Translations under genes and position numbers: made by a program
Part shown: one piece after another, positions 50,515 through 60,810 of the stretch
Numbering within the stretch: position 1 is the first letter of the stretch
Layout: each line of letters starts with the position of its first letter
Notes under the pieces: generated by a model
What the model was told of the DNA's origin: nothing
The model's database searches: none
The model's input: only the letters and a program-made list of their open reading frames with translations
Assembly (NCBI RefSeq): GCF_008123425.1
Contig: NZ_VSSS01000032.1
Span: forward strand, 186,001-250,000
Direction of reading: 5' to 3'
DNA: 64,000 nucleotides
From: Bradyrhizobium rifense
Lineage (GTDB): Bacteria; Pseudomonadota; Alphaproteobacteria; Rhizobiales; Xanthobacteraceae

Positions 50515-51828
50515 ATGCGAATCGCGATGATCGGCACGGGTTATGTGGGACTGGTGTCCGGAGCCTGCTTTGCGGATTTCGGTCACGACGTTACCTGTGT
50601 CGACAAGGACGAGAAGAAGATCGCTAGCCTTCATCGCGGCGAGATTCCGATCTACGAGCCGGGCCTCGACGAGCTGGTCGCGACCAACGTCAAGGCCAAG
50701 CGCCTCGACTTCACCACCGACCTGTCGAAGCCGGTCGCGGACGCCGACGCCGTGTTCATCGCGGTCGGCACACCCTCGCGTCGCGGCGATGGCCATGCCG
50801 ATCTCTCCTACGTCTACGCTGCGGCGAAAGAGATCGCGCAGTCGTTGTCCGGCTTCACCGTCGTGGTGACGAAGTCGACGGTTCCTGTCGGCACCGGCGA
50901 CGAGGTCGAGCGCATCATCCGCGAGGCCAATCCCAAGGCCGACGTGGTGGTCGCCTCCAATCCGGAGTTCCTGCGCGAGGGCGCTGCGATCCGCGACTTC
51001 AAATTCCCCGATCGCGTCGTCGTCGGCACCTCCGACGAGCGCGGCCGCAAGGTGATGGGCGACATCTATCGCCCGCTGTCGCTGAATCAGGCGCCGCTGA
51101 TGTTCACGGAACGTCGCACTGCCGAGATGATCAAATACGCCGCCAACGCGTTCCTCGCGACCAAGATCACCTTCATCAACGAGATCGCCGACCTCTCGGA
51201 AAAGGTCGGCGCCAACGTGCAGGAAGTCGCGCGTGGCATCGGTCTGGACAACCGCATCGGCACAAAATTCCTGCATGCTGGTCCTGGCTTCGGCGGTTCC
51301 TGCTTCCCGAAGGACACCAAGGCGCTGATCAAGATTGCGCAGGATTACGACGTGAGCTTGCGCATCGTCGAATCCGTGCTGGCGGTCAACGAGAACCGCA
51401 AGCGTGCGATGGCGCGGAAAGTAAGCCAGGCGCTCGGCGGTTCCTTGCGCGGCAAGACCATTGCCGTGCTTGGCCTCACCTTCAAGCCCGACACCGACGA
51501 CATGCGCGATGCGCCGTCGATTCCGCTCGTGACCGGCCTGATCGACATGGGCGCAAAGGTGAAGGCGTTCGATCCCGTCGGCATGGAGCAGGCCAAAAGC
51601 GAGCTGCCGAACATCACTTATTCCGAGGATGCGTATTCTTGCGCAGAAGGCGCCGATGCAATCGTCATCGTCACCGAATGGGTGCAGTTCCGCGCGCTCG
51701 ATCTCGACCGGCTGAAGAGCGTCATGGCGCAGCCCGTCGTCGTCGACCTCCGCAACATCTACCGCCCCGAAGAGATGGCCGAAGCCGGCTTCGTCTATGA
51801 GAGCATCGGACGGTCGTCCAAAGCCTAG
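50515..51828 (+). CDS. ugd: UDP-glucose 6-dehydrogenase
   Basis: 437 residues, the usual Ugd length. Oxidises UDP-glucose to UDP-glucuronate with NAD+. IGTGYVGLVSGACFADFGHD binds NAD, KSTVPVGTGDEV, NPEFLREGAAIRDF and the catalytic Cys263 in GFGGSCFPKDTKAL are all present; LGLTFKPDTDDMRDAPSI is in the C-terminal domain. GGAAAGAG precedes the ATG. It lies 159 bp after the epimerase on the same strand. Confidence 0.97.
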   Translation: MRIAMIGTGYVGLVSGACFADFGHDVTCVDKDEKKIASLHRGEIPIYEPGLDELVATNVKAKRLDFTTDLSKPVADADAVFIAVGTPSRRGDGHADLSYVYAAAKEIAQSLSGFTVVVTKSTVPVGTGDEVERIIREANPKADVVVASNPEFLREGAAIRDFKFPDRVVVGTSDERGRKVMGDIYRPLSLNQAPLMFTERRTAEMIKYAANAFLATKITFINEIADLSEKVGANVQEVARGIGLDNRIGTKFLHAGPGFGGSCFPKDTKALIKIAQDYDVSLRIVESVLAVNENRKRAMARKVSQALGGSLRGKTIAVLGLTFKPDTDDMRDAPSIPLVTGLIDMGAKVKAFDPVGMEQAKSELPNITYSEDAYSCAEGADAIVIVTEWVQFRALDLDRLKSVMAQPVVVDLRNIYRPEEMAEAGFVYESIGRSSKA

Positions 51829-51848
51829 CACGGCTGAGCGTTGCGGCG

Positions 51849-51879
51849 TTTCGCTCGCCTCGTCCCGAGGCGAGCGAAA
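51849..51879 (+). terminator. hairpin terminator after ugd
   Basis: A perfect 14-bp stem TTTCGCTCGCCTCG / CGAGGCGAGCGAAA with a 3-nt loop, 20 bp after the ugd stop, followed by TCGTTTCC. The A-rich upstream/T-rich downstream edges are part of the stem, so this is a good intrinsic terminator. Confidence 0.8.
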
Positions 51880-51957
51880 TCGTTTCCAATGCGGTATGGT
51901 CCGCTCGCATGAGGCCTGCCCTTCGGGCCGTTGGCCTTCGCCGTGATGGAGATTGCC

Positions 51958-52842
51958 ATGACCGACGACACCCACACGATCCGCAGGGGCGGGCTCACCG
52001 CGACCATCAAGGCGCATGGCGCCGAGATGTGCTCGCTCAAGCACAAGGACGGTACTGAATTCGTCTGGCAGGCAGGTCCCGCCTGGACCCGCCACGCACC
52101 GTTGTTGTTTCCGATCGTCGGGCGTCTCGCGGATGACGAAATGCGGCACCGGGGCAAGACCTACCGGATGACCCAGCATGGCTTTGCGCGCGACAGCCGT
52201 TTTGCCTGGGTGGAGCGTGGCGAGAGCCGTTGCGCGCTCGTGCTCGAAGACAACGAGGCGACGCGCGCGCTCTATCCGTTCGCGTTTCGGTTGACGGCGG
52301 CCTATGCGCTCGACGAGTCCGGTCTCGATCTCTCGCTCACGGTCGCCAACACCGGCAAGGAGACATTGCCGGCGTCGCTCGGAGGCCATCCCGCTTTCAA
52401 CTGGCCGCTTCAGGCAGGCGTGCCGAAGGAGAGCTACGCGCTGACGTTCACGAACGAGGAGCCGTCGCCGGTTCGCCGTGTCGAGGGCGGACTCCTGCTC
52501 GCAGCAACGGATCCGAGCCCCGTCCGAGGCACTGTGCTTCCCCTGTCGGAAGCCCTGTTCAGCAACGACGCCGTCATCCTCGATCCCGTCAACAGCCATG
52601 CGGTCCGCTATGCCGCCACGGATGGCACCGGGCCCTGGCTCAAAATGTCATGGCGTGGCTTTCGCGAACTCGGTGTCTGGTCGAAACCGTCAGGCGCGCC
52701 GTTCCTTTGCATCGAACCCTGGCGCGGCTATGCCAGCCCCCAAGATTTCGACGGCGAATTCAGCGACAAGCCGGGCCTCATGCACATCGCGCCCGGGGCA
52801 GAGGAACAGTTGTCGTTCCGGGTCGATGTGGGATCGCCCTGA
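51958..52842 (+). CDS. aldose 1-epimerase family protein
   Basis: 294 residues from ATG 51958 (TGGAGA 7 bp upstream). LacX/YeaD-like galactose mutarotase fold: AEMCSLKHKDGTEFVWQ, LLFPIVGRL, the His of TQHGFARDSRF, SLGGHPAFNWPL and the Glu of FLCIEPWRGYASP. It interconverts anomers of aldoses or sugar phosphates. Separated from ugd by a strong terminator, so it is independent of the EPS operon. Confidence 0.9.
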   Translation: MTDDTHTIRRGGLTATIKAHGAEMCSLKHKDGTEFVWQAGPAWTRHAPLLFPIVGRLADDEMRHRGKTYRMTQHGFARDSRFAWVERGESRCALVLEDNEATRALYPFAFRLTAAYALDESGLDLSLTVANTGKETLPASLGGHPAFNWPLQAGVPKESYALTFTNEEPSPVRRVEGGLLLAATDPSPVRGTVLPLSEALFSNDAVILDPVNSHAVRYAATDGTGPWLKMSWRGFRELGVWSKPSGAPFLCIEPWRGYASPQDFDGEFSDKPGLMHIAPGAEEQLSFRVDVGSP

Positions 52843-53156
52843 GTTGATCACACGCTGGCGCTGCGGCTGTTCAGTGCAACGCGTGCGGCGGTGACGGACT
52901 CTGCGGGTGCCGGCCAAACCGAAGCGGAAGCCCCTTCTTGACGTGAACCAGCGGTTGAATCCGAATTCGGATGAACGGGATTGTTGGTGCTGGCGCCGCC
53001 GAAGCCGATCGCGCGAGCCAAGGTCCGCACATCGATGCGCTCAGTGAGAAGTGTGGGCCAATTCATACTTAATACTTCAATACCGTGACCTATATTGTTT
53101 GGGCGACACAAGACGCCTAGTATTCCGGCAGGCAATTTCGGGGGCTCGAATTAGCC
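52843..53156. other. 314-bp gap without a supported gene
   Basis: A minus-strand frame from an ATG at 53066 can be read for about 70 codons but has no ribosome site and an unlikely composition. The part nearest the response regulator is AT-rich and likely holds its promoter. Confidence 0.4.
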
Positions 53157-53972
53157 GTGAATGTACGTTCGCAGGGCAGCGCATCGCGCGGCGACCTGAA
53201 TCTTCAGGTCGGGTCAAACGCACACAGGACATCCAACATCGTGGCTGATTCCGCACTTCAGGAATTGCGTCCTATTGGGCGCGAGCGATTGATCGTGGTC
53301 GAAGACGATCCGGTGACCCGGACGATGCTGGTCGGTTATTTCAGCGAGAACAATTTCGACGTGGTCGGCGCCGGCACCTGCGTGGAATGTCGCCAGGCGC
53401 TGCGCGCGCGCACCGACCTCGTCTTCCTCGACGTGCAGTTGCCCGACGGCGACGGCTTCGAGCTCGCCAAGGAGATCCAGGCGACCAGCAATGCGGGCAT
53501 TATCTTCGTGACCCGCCGCGATACCGACGTCGATCGCATCCTCGGTCTCGAGATCGCCGGCGATCATTACGTCACCAAGCCGATCAATCTGCGCGAGCTG
53601 CTGGCGCGTGCGCGCAGCGTGCTGCGGCGGCGCTCGATCGACCGCAAGGCGGCGCGCAACCACAATTCGATCGCCTTCGGCGACTGGATCATCGACCTGA
53701 CGCGGCGCGAGCTGCTCGGCAGCGACGGCAAGCCGGTGGCGCTGACGCGCGCCGAGTTCGATCTGCTCGCCGCGCTCGTCGGTGCGGACGGACGGCCGCT
53801 CAGCCGCGACTATCTGATCGAGGTCGTCAGCAACCGCCAGGCCGAGGTCGACATCCGCACGGTCGATGCGCTGGTGGCGCGGCTGCGCCGCAAGCTCGTC
53901 GGCAGCGGCACGCCCGTCATCGCGACCGTCACCGGTGTCGGCTACAAGCTCGCGCTCAGCGAGCGGCTCTAG
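53157..53972 (+). CDS. OmpR-type response regulator
   Basis: 271 residues from a GTG; an in-frame GTG at 53241 gives a protein without the 28-residue polar leader and could be the true start. Receiver: VVEDDPVTRTMLVGYF, phosphoacceptor Asp in LVFLDVQLPDGDGFELA (residue 92 from the first GTG), and KPINLREL with the conserved Lys. C-terminal winged helix: ALTRAEFDLLAALVGADGRP, DIRTVDALVARLRRKL, TVTGVGYKLA. No histidine kinase is adjacent, so it is an orphan here. The receiver has TRR instead of the usual T/S-A at the switch position. Confidence 0.92.
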   Translation: MNVRSQGSASRGDLNLQVGSNAHRTSNIVADSALQELRPIGRERLIVVEDDPVTRTMLVGYFSENNFDVVGAGTCVECRQALRARTDLVFLDVQLPDGDGFELAKEIQATSNAGIIFVTRRDTDVDRILGLEIAGDHYVTKPINLRELLARARSVLRRRSIDRKAARNHNSIAFGDWIIDLTRRELLGSDGKPVALTRAEFDLLAALVGADGRPLSRDYLIEVVSNRQAEVDIRTVDALVARLRRKLVGSGTPVIATVTGVGYKLALSERL

Positions 53973-54159
53973 CCTCATCAGCTCTGCGCAAGGCGAAGTT
54001 CCGCACGCAGCCATACGCATCGGCGTACGGGTTGTTCTCAACTATTCTTGAAATGTAAGGTAGCTCACACGCCTCGCTCCGCCATCGGATCATCGTTCGC
54101 GCCGTCGCTGCTGGTCGCGTCCCGCGTCCAGATCGATCCACCGATGTGCAGGAGGCAAC

Positions 54160-54399
54160 ATGAGCCACGATACAAGCAGGGAAGAGATCGTCCGCAAGTT
54201 CCTGGGGTCGAAGGTGTTCGACTTCAATGCCTTCGGGAAGTTCGTCGCCGAGAACGGCGCCAGCATTGCGAGTGCCAGCGAAAGCGAGTTCGGCTTCGTC
54301 GTCGGCAACCGCTTCATCCGCTACTGCATCCCGCCGGTGCTGGAAGTGGAGCAGGCGGGCAACCCTGCCGCTATCCGCACCGAGGTCACCGGTCGCTGA
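54160..54399 (+). CDS. 79-residue hypothetical protein
   Basis: GGAGG lies 8 bp upstream of the ATG. An N-terminal helix (SREEIVRKFLGSKVFDFNAF), a Gly/Ala/Ser stretch (NGASIASASESEFGF) and a single Cys in RYCIPPVLEV. It is followed on the same strand by the 426-residue unknown protein after 83 bp. No motif recognised. A small protein substrate or precursor for the neighbour is conceivable but unsupported by any motif. Confidence 0.6.
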   Translation: MSHDTSREEIVRKFLGSKVFDFNAFGKFVAENGASIASASESEFGFVVGNRFIRYCIPPVLEVEQAGNPAAIRTEVTGR

Positions 54400-54482
54400 C
54401 ACTGCCCTGAGTAGCGCTCCGGCGCGGCCACGATCTCGCTTTGGTCCATCAGCTCCCTCCCTCTCCATCTCGTGAGGCGCCT

Positions 54483-55763
54483 ATGCCAAATCCACAGGAT
54501 CGGACCGCCGCGCCGGGTTGCGACCGCATTGCGGCTACCGCCGCGATCGCCGCGGAGGCCGGTCAAGATCTCCGACGACGGCTGCACCTCGCCTTGCGCA
54601 TCGCCGAGCGGACGCTCCAGTTTCTCGGCAAGGACGGGTTCGACGGTGCAGAGGTTCCGGATGGAAATTTTGCCGCGGAAAAGCCGCTCGCCGAGACTGC
54701 GATGCTGCTCTATGTGGCCGCGCGCCACGCGCCCGATGCGGGCACGGAGGCGCTGCTGCGAGATCTCGTGCCCTATGCGCGTTCGCAACAGATGCGCTGG
54801 GACGTCGTACGCTATCCGTCGGTCTGCCTCCAGCTTGCGACGCCACACATCCTGCTGAGTGCGCTCGGCCATCCCGACCCGGACTTCGACGACCTGCTGG
54901 CGCGAAGCTGGTCGGCGTCCGCGCGGGCCGGGCACGAAGCGGTGCCGTACCGCGAGCTCGAGCTGCTCTGGCTGCATTCGCTGTGGCGCAACGAGGAGCC
55001 GGGCCTTGCATGCGAGCAGATCGCGCGCAAGACGGCGCTCGGAAACCCGATCGATCTGTTGAACGGCACACGCGATGACGCCTACGCGCACACCCATGCC
55101 GCGATGTATGCCACTAATTTCGGGGACTGGCAGGTGAGGTTGCCGCGGCCGCGCGACGAAGTTCTCGACGAGGCGGGGTCCGTGCTCGCCCGCGCGCTCG
55201 TCATCGAGGACTATGACCTCGCGGCTGAGGCGCTGATGGCGTGGCCGCTATTGTCGTCGAGCTGGAGTCCGGGCGCTGCCTTCGGCTTTCGCGTCGTCGC
55301 CTCGCTGGAGGACAAGGTTGGATTTCTTCCCGCCGGCCGCTCGGCGTCGAGCCAGATCCAGCGGCTGAACGGGCACGATAAAACCAGATGTGCGCTCGCG
55401 ACATCCTATCACACGGCTTACGTCATGGGCATGTTGTGCGCGGTGTCGCTCAAGGACGGCATGGCGTCGCCCTTCGAGATCGCCGGCGTCACGTACCCGA
55501 TGGACCTCGTCGAGATGTTGCATGCCCTGATACCGAGGACGGGCGCGCATTGGGAGGACGTCTTCCAATTGCTGGACCCGTGCGAGCAGACGGCGCTCGC
55601 GCCGTTTCTGCTCGACGTCGCACTGATGCGCTCGAGCCGGAGCGGCGACGCCGCACGGATGATGCATCTGCTGCAAACGGCCGTCACCCACGGCATGGCG
55701 AACACCACGCTGTGCAGCCAGGCCGCCGAGTATCTCTCGAGACTGGGCGCGCTGGCGAGGTGA
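54483..55763 (+). CDS. 426-residue protein of unknown function (DUF6895-like)
   Basis: ATG 54483 has GAGG 6 bp upstream; an in-frame extension to 54441 is less likely. All-helical and soluble: DLRRRLHLALRIAERTLQFL, ETAMLLYVAARHAPDAGTEA, WLHSLWRNEEPGLACEQIA, ATSYHTAYVMGMLCAVSLKD with His-Thr-Ala-Tyr, and DVFQLLDPCEQTALAPFLLD. From memory this resembles the DUF6895 family (unverified). The repeated helical pairs suggest an alpha-toroid or TPR-like fold. Adjacent to the 79-residue gene and convergent with the hydrolase. Confidence 0.6.
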   Translation: MPNPQDRTAAPGCDRIAATAAIAAEAGQDLRRRLHLALRIAERTLQFLGKDGFDGAEVPDGNFAAEKPLAETAMLLYVAARHAPDAGTEALLRDLVPYARSQQMRWDVVRYPSVCLQLATPHILLSALGHPDPDFDDLLARSWSASARAGHEAVPYRELELLWLHSLWRNEEPGLACEQIARKTALGNPIDLLNGTRDDAYAHTHAAMYATNFGDWQVRLPRPRDEVLDEAGSVLARALVIEDYDLAAEALMAWPLLSSSWSPGAAFGFRVVASLEDKVGFLPAGRSASSQIQRLNGHDKTRCALATSYHTAYVMGMLCAVSLKDGMASPFEIAGVTYPMDLVEMLHALIPRTGAHWEDVFQLLDPCEQTALAPFLLDVALMRSSRSGDAARMMHLLQTAVTHGMANTTLCSQAAEYLSRLGALAR

Positions 55764-55775
55764 CCGCGCGCGGGC

Positions 55776-56879
55776 TTATCGAGGACCGCTCAGCTGGTCG
55801 TCGACCGCGTAGAGCGTGCAGGCCGGCGACCATTTCATGCAGGCTGCTAGCGAATCGCGCTCCGCATCGTCCACGGTGGTACGCCCCGAGCGCCAGCCGT
55901 AACCGCCATTGGGCGACACCGCAAAAGCCTTGTGCGGCGTGGTGCTGGCGAGATAGCGCGCGAACTCGGCTTTCGCCGCGTCACTGAAATGGCCCAGTGG
56001 CGGTAGCGGATCGGGCGGGCTGAGAATGTCGTGGGCGAGCCCGCGCTCGCGCAGGAACGCGTCGAGATAGGGCGTCCATTGCAGGCGGCCCGCCACGGAA
56101 TAGAGATAGTGACCGTCGTCGCCGTAAGGCGGTGCCGAGACGAATTTCGCGTTGCCGCCGCCGGCGCGAAAACCTGCATAGAGGCGGCGCGCCAGATCAG
56201 GGCCGAAGTACAGATCGTTGGTCGCGTAGACCCACAGCATCGGTATCCGCGAGGTCTTGCCGAAGCTGGCGAAGGCCTGCACCAGCCCCTCCTCGTTGCA
56301 GACGTCCTCGTCCTCGTCGCGCGAGCCGCGGCCGCCGGCGAAGCTGATCGCGGCGACGAGACCGGCCGGAGGCTGTGCGGTCAGCGCGACGGTGGCGAGC
56401 CCGCCGGCAGAATGGCCGGCCGCGATCATGCCCGTCGTGGTGACGTCGGCCCGGTGCGCCATCGCGTCGATCGCCGCGCGCAAATCCGCGACCGCAACGG
56501 CGGCCGCCGGCAGATAGGCGGCGTTGGCGCAGCCGCCGACGCTGTCGACGCGCCCGCCGGGCGAGGTGCCGTAGCCGCGCCGCATCACGATCAGGGCGGC
56601 GAAACCGCGGCGCGCATATTCCAGTGCGATGCCGTAATATCCGTGCGCATTCATCGTCGCGCGATCGGCAAAGCTGCGCGGCGTGCCGTGGCTGAGCAGC
56701 GCGAGCGGATAGCGCTTGGTCCCGGCCGGACGGACCAGGAACGCCTCCAGCCCCTGCGGCCCGGCCTCCGCCATCGGGATGCGCAGGTCCTCGGTGTAGA
56801 ACTGGCCTGCGCGCGCCGGCGTAAAGGCCATGGCAAGTGAGCCGATCAGCAAAACCAAGAGCCTGTGAAACAGCGCCAT
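55776..56879 (-). CDS. exported alpha/beta hydrolase
   Basis: 367 residues with a signal peptide (LLVLLIGSLAMAFTPARAGQ). Alpha/beta-hydrolase fold related to dienelactone hydrolases: LALLSHGTPRSF (oxyanion region), nucleophile Ser in AAGHSAGGLATVAL, an Asp in the IPMLWVYATNDLYFGP strand and a late His in DDGHYLYS. Probably a periplasmic esterase or peptidase; substrate unknown. In this neighbourhood an esterase for acylated sugars is possible but not shown. Confidence 0.85.
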   Translation of the reverse strand: MALFHRLLVLLIGSLAMAFTPARAGQFYTEDLRIPMAEAGPQGLEAFLVRPAGTKRYPLALLSHGTPRSFADRATMNAHGYYGIALEYARRGFAALIVMRRGYGTSPGGRVDSVGGCANAAYLPAAAVAVADLRAAIDAMAHRADVTTTGMIAAGHSAGGLATVALTAQPPAGLVAAISFAGGRGSRDEDEDVCNEEGLVQAFASFGKTSRIPMLWVYATNDLYFGPDLARRLYAGFRAGGGNAKFVSAPPYGDDGHYLYSVAGRLQWTPYLDAFLRERGLAHDILSPPDPLPPLGHFSDAAKAEFARYLASTTPHKAFAVSPNGGYGWRSGRTTVDDAERDSLAACMKWSPACTLYAVDDQLSGPR

Positions 56880-57022
56880 GAGCCGACTCGAAAAGATTGG
56901 TCAAAAGAAGACCATAGCACGATCTCAGGAACAGCTCGCCCATCGCGCGTGTTGTGGTTTGGCGCTAGCCCAGCCGATGCTATGGTGTGGCGCAATCTCT
57001 ACGACAGGACGAGGATATTTCA

Positions 57023-58669
<1,647 letters not shown>

Positions 58670-58702
58670 GGCGAGCAACGCTCTAGCCACAGCGAAGGTG
58701 CG

Positions 58703-58835
58703 CTCCCTCTCCCGCTTGCGGGGGAGGGCCGGGGTGGGGATGTCTCCGCGTCGGGATTTTCCGAAGTTTCCGGAAACAGTCTTTACGCGGAGAGAGCCCC
58801 CACCCGGCGCTCCGCTCCCCCGCAAGCGGGAGAGG
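58703..58835. repeat. palindromic intergenic element downstream of pgm
   Basis: Two arms face each other: CTCTCCCGCTTGCGGGGGAG (58707-58726, arm 58703-58740) and CTCCCCCGCAAGCGGGAGAG (58815-58834, arm 58797-58835), separated by about 56 bp. Each arm contains its own short hairpin around CTTGC/GCAAG, and both have GGGTGGGG/CCCCACCC at their inner ends. Such elements are common between genes in Bradyrhizobium and relatives (recollection) and may end transcription or be mobile (REP/RIME-like). Confidence 0.7.
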
Positions 58836-58872
58836 TGACTGAGATCCACAACGGCGATCTCATCATCTGAAA

Positions 58873-58882
58873 ATTGTATACA
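58873..58882. promoter_or_regulatory. vanR: upstream VanR-type operator candidate
   Basis: ATTGTATACA, containing the perfect palindrome TGTATACA. The same 10-mer recurs 73 bp downstream, about seven helical turns. GntR/FCD repressors such as VanR bind short palindromes of this type. Confidence 0.55.
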
Positions 58883-58945
58883 CGAAGTAGTATTAAGGTA
58901 TTATAGTACGCCAATTTTGGCCTTGAGCGATTCTGCCTTTCCTAT

Positions 58946-58955
58946 ATTGTATACA
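58946..58955. promoter_or_regulatory. vanR: promoter-proximal VanR-type operator candidate
   Basis: ATTGTATACA, identical to the upstream copy, 31 bp before the vanA start, over the likely -10/transcription start region. A direct repeat ATACATAA with an 11-bp period follows. A repressor bound here would block transcription. Confidence 0.6.
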
Positions 58956-58986
58956 TAACGCATACATAAGTCTTGGGAGATCGCCG

Positions 58987-60036
58987 GTGACAAAACCCTT
59001 CCCCATGAACGCCTGGTACGCCGCCGCCTGGGACGCCGACGTCAAGCCGGCGCTGTTGCCGCGGACGATCTGCGGCAAGCACATCGTGATGTACCGCAAG
59101 GCCGACGGTTCGGTGGCAGCTCTTGAGGATGCCTGCTGGCATCGCCTGGTGCCGCTCTCGAAGGGCCGGCTCGAAGGCGATACCGTCGTCTGCGGCTATC
59201 ACGGCCTGAAATACAATGCGCAGGGCCGCTGCACCTTCATGCCCTCGCAGGAGACCATCAATCCGTCGGCCTGCGTGCGCGCCTATCCCGTGGTCGAACG
59301 CCATCGCTACATCTGGCTCTGGATGGGCGATCCCGCGCTGGCCGATCCCGCGCTGGTGCCCGACATGCACTGGAATCACGATCCGGCCTGGGCCGGCGAC
59401 GGCAAGACCATCCGCGTCAATTGCGACTACCGCCTCGTGCTCGACAATCTCATGGACCTCACCCACGAGACCTTTGTGCACGGCTCCTCCATCGGCAACG
59501 ATGCGGTTGCGGAAGCGCCGTTCGACGTCACCCATGGCGAGAAGACGGTGACGGTGACGCGCTGGATGCGCGGCATCGAGGCGCCGCCGTTCTGGGCCAA
59601 GCAACTCGGCAAGCCCGGCCTGGTCGATCGCTGGCAGATCATCCGCTTCGAGGCGCCCTGCACCATCGCCATCGACGTCGGCGTGGCGCCGACCGGTACC
59701 GGCGCGCCCGAAGGCGACCGCTCGCAGGGCGTCAACGGCTTCGTGCTCAACACCATCACGCCTGAGACCGACAAGACCTGCCACTATTTCTGGGCGTTCG
59801 TGCGCAACTATCAGATCGGGGAGCAGCGCATCACCACCGAGATCCGCGACGGCGTCTCCGGCATTTTTCACGAGGACGAACTGATCCTCGAAGCGCAGCA
59901 GCGCGCGATGGACGAGAATCCGGATCGCATCTTCTACAATCTCAACATCGACGCGGGCGCGATGTGGATGCGCAAGCTGATCGACAGGATGGTGGCGAAG
60001 GAAAACGCGCCGCAGCATCTTCAGGCCGCGGAGTAA
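58987..60036 (+). CDS. vanA: vanillate O-demethylase, oxygenase subunit
   Basis: 349 residues, the VanA length. A Rieske oxygenase: [2Fe-2S] ligands C50-W-H52 and C69-G-Y-H72 in CWHRLVPLSKGRLEGDTVVCG-YH, and the mononuclear iron region DNLMDLTHETFVH (His160, His165). It demethylates vanillate to protocatechuate with O2 and electrons from VanB, a step of lignin-derived aromatic use in soil bacteria. GTG start with GGGAG upstream. Confidence 0.93.
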   Translation: MTKPFPMNAWYAAAWDADVKPALLPRTICGKHIVMYRKADGSVAALEDACWHRLVPLSKGRLEGDTVVCGYHGLKYNAQGRCTFMPSQETINPSACVRAYPVVERHRYIWLWMGDPALADPALVPDMHWNHDPAWAGDGKTIRVNCDYRLVLDNLMDLTHETFVHGSSIGNDAVAEAPFDVTHGEKTVTVTRWMRGIEAPPFWAKQLGKPGLVDRWQIIRFEAPCTIAIDVGVAPTGTGAPEGDRSQGVNGFVLNTITPETDKTCHYFWAFVRNYQIGEQRITTEIRDGVSGIFHEDELILEAQQRAMDENPDRIFYNLNIDAGAMWMRKLIDRMVAKENAPQHLQAAE

Positions 60037-60041
60037 TCCAA

Positions 60042-60803
60042 GTGAAAGCAGCGCCCGAGCGTGAGGTCGACCGCTCCGTCTCGCAGACCGTGAAGGCGCA
60101 GCTCGCGTTGCGCGACCAGATCCTGTCGGGCGCGTTACGCCCGGGCGAGCGCATCTCCGAGCTTCAGGCGGTGGAGACCACCGGCGCCTCGCGCACGCCG
60201 GTGCGCATGGCGCTGGTGCGGCTGGAGGAGGAGGGCCTGCTGGAGGCGATCCCCTCCGGCGGCTTCATGGTGAAGGCGTTTTCCGAGCGCGACATCTCCG
60301 ATTCCATCGAGCTGCGCGGCACGCTGGAAGGCCTCGCCGCGCGCTTTGCTGCCGAGCGCGGCGTCTCGGCGCGCGAGCTCGAGCCGCTGAAAGAGTGTCT
60401 TGCCGCGATCGACGAGCTGCTGCGGCAGGTCCCGATCTCGATCGAATCCTTCTCGTCCTATGTCGCGCTGAACGCGCGCTTCCACGCGCTGCTCACCGAA
60501 TTGTCGCGCAGCCCGCCGCTGGTCCGGCAGATCGACCGTGCCTCGGCGCTGCCGTTCGCCTCGCCCAGCGGTTTTGTGATGGCGCAATCGGCACTGCCCG
60601 AGGCGCAGCAGATTCTGATCATCGGGCAGGAGCACCACCGCGTCGTGATCGACGCCATCGAGAACCGCGAGGGCGCACGCGCCGAAGCCGTGATGCGCGA
60701 GCACGCGCGGCTCGCCGTGCGAAACCTGCGACTGGCGTTGCGCAACCGCACCCATCTCGATCTCTTGCCGGCGCTCGCGCTGATCAAGACCGCAACCGAT
60801 TGA
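60042..60803 (+). CDS. vanR: GntR/FCD-family repressor of the vanillate operon
   Basis: 253 residues from GTG 60042, 5 bp after the vanA stop. N-terminal winged helix: LRDQILSGALRPGERISELQ, TTGASRTPVRMALVRLEEEG, LEAIPSGGFMVKAF. The C-terminal FCD ligand domain begins SDSIELRGTLEGLAARF. VanR normally represses van genes until vanillate binds; placement between vanA and vanB gives autoregulation. Confidence 0.9.
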   Translation: MKAAPEREVDRSVSQTVKAQLALRDQILSGALRPGERISELQAVETTGASRTPVRMALVRLEEEGLLEAIPSGGFMVKAFSERDISDSIELRGTLEGLAARFAAERGVSARELEPLKECLAAIDELLRQVPISIESFSSYVALNARFHALLTELSRSPPLVRQIDRASALPFASPSGFVMAQSALPEAQQILIIGQEHHRVVIDAIENREGARAEAVMREHARLAVRNLRLALRNRTHLDLLPALALIKTATD

Positions 60804-60810
60804 GGGCACC

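Noticed and set aside
52848..53135. Minus-strand ORF in the gap before the response regulator
   Set aside because: No ribosome site, low-complexity composition and no family pattern.
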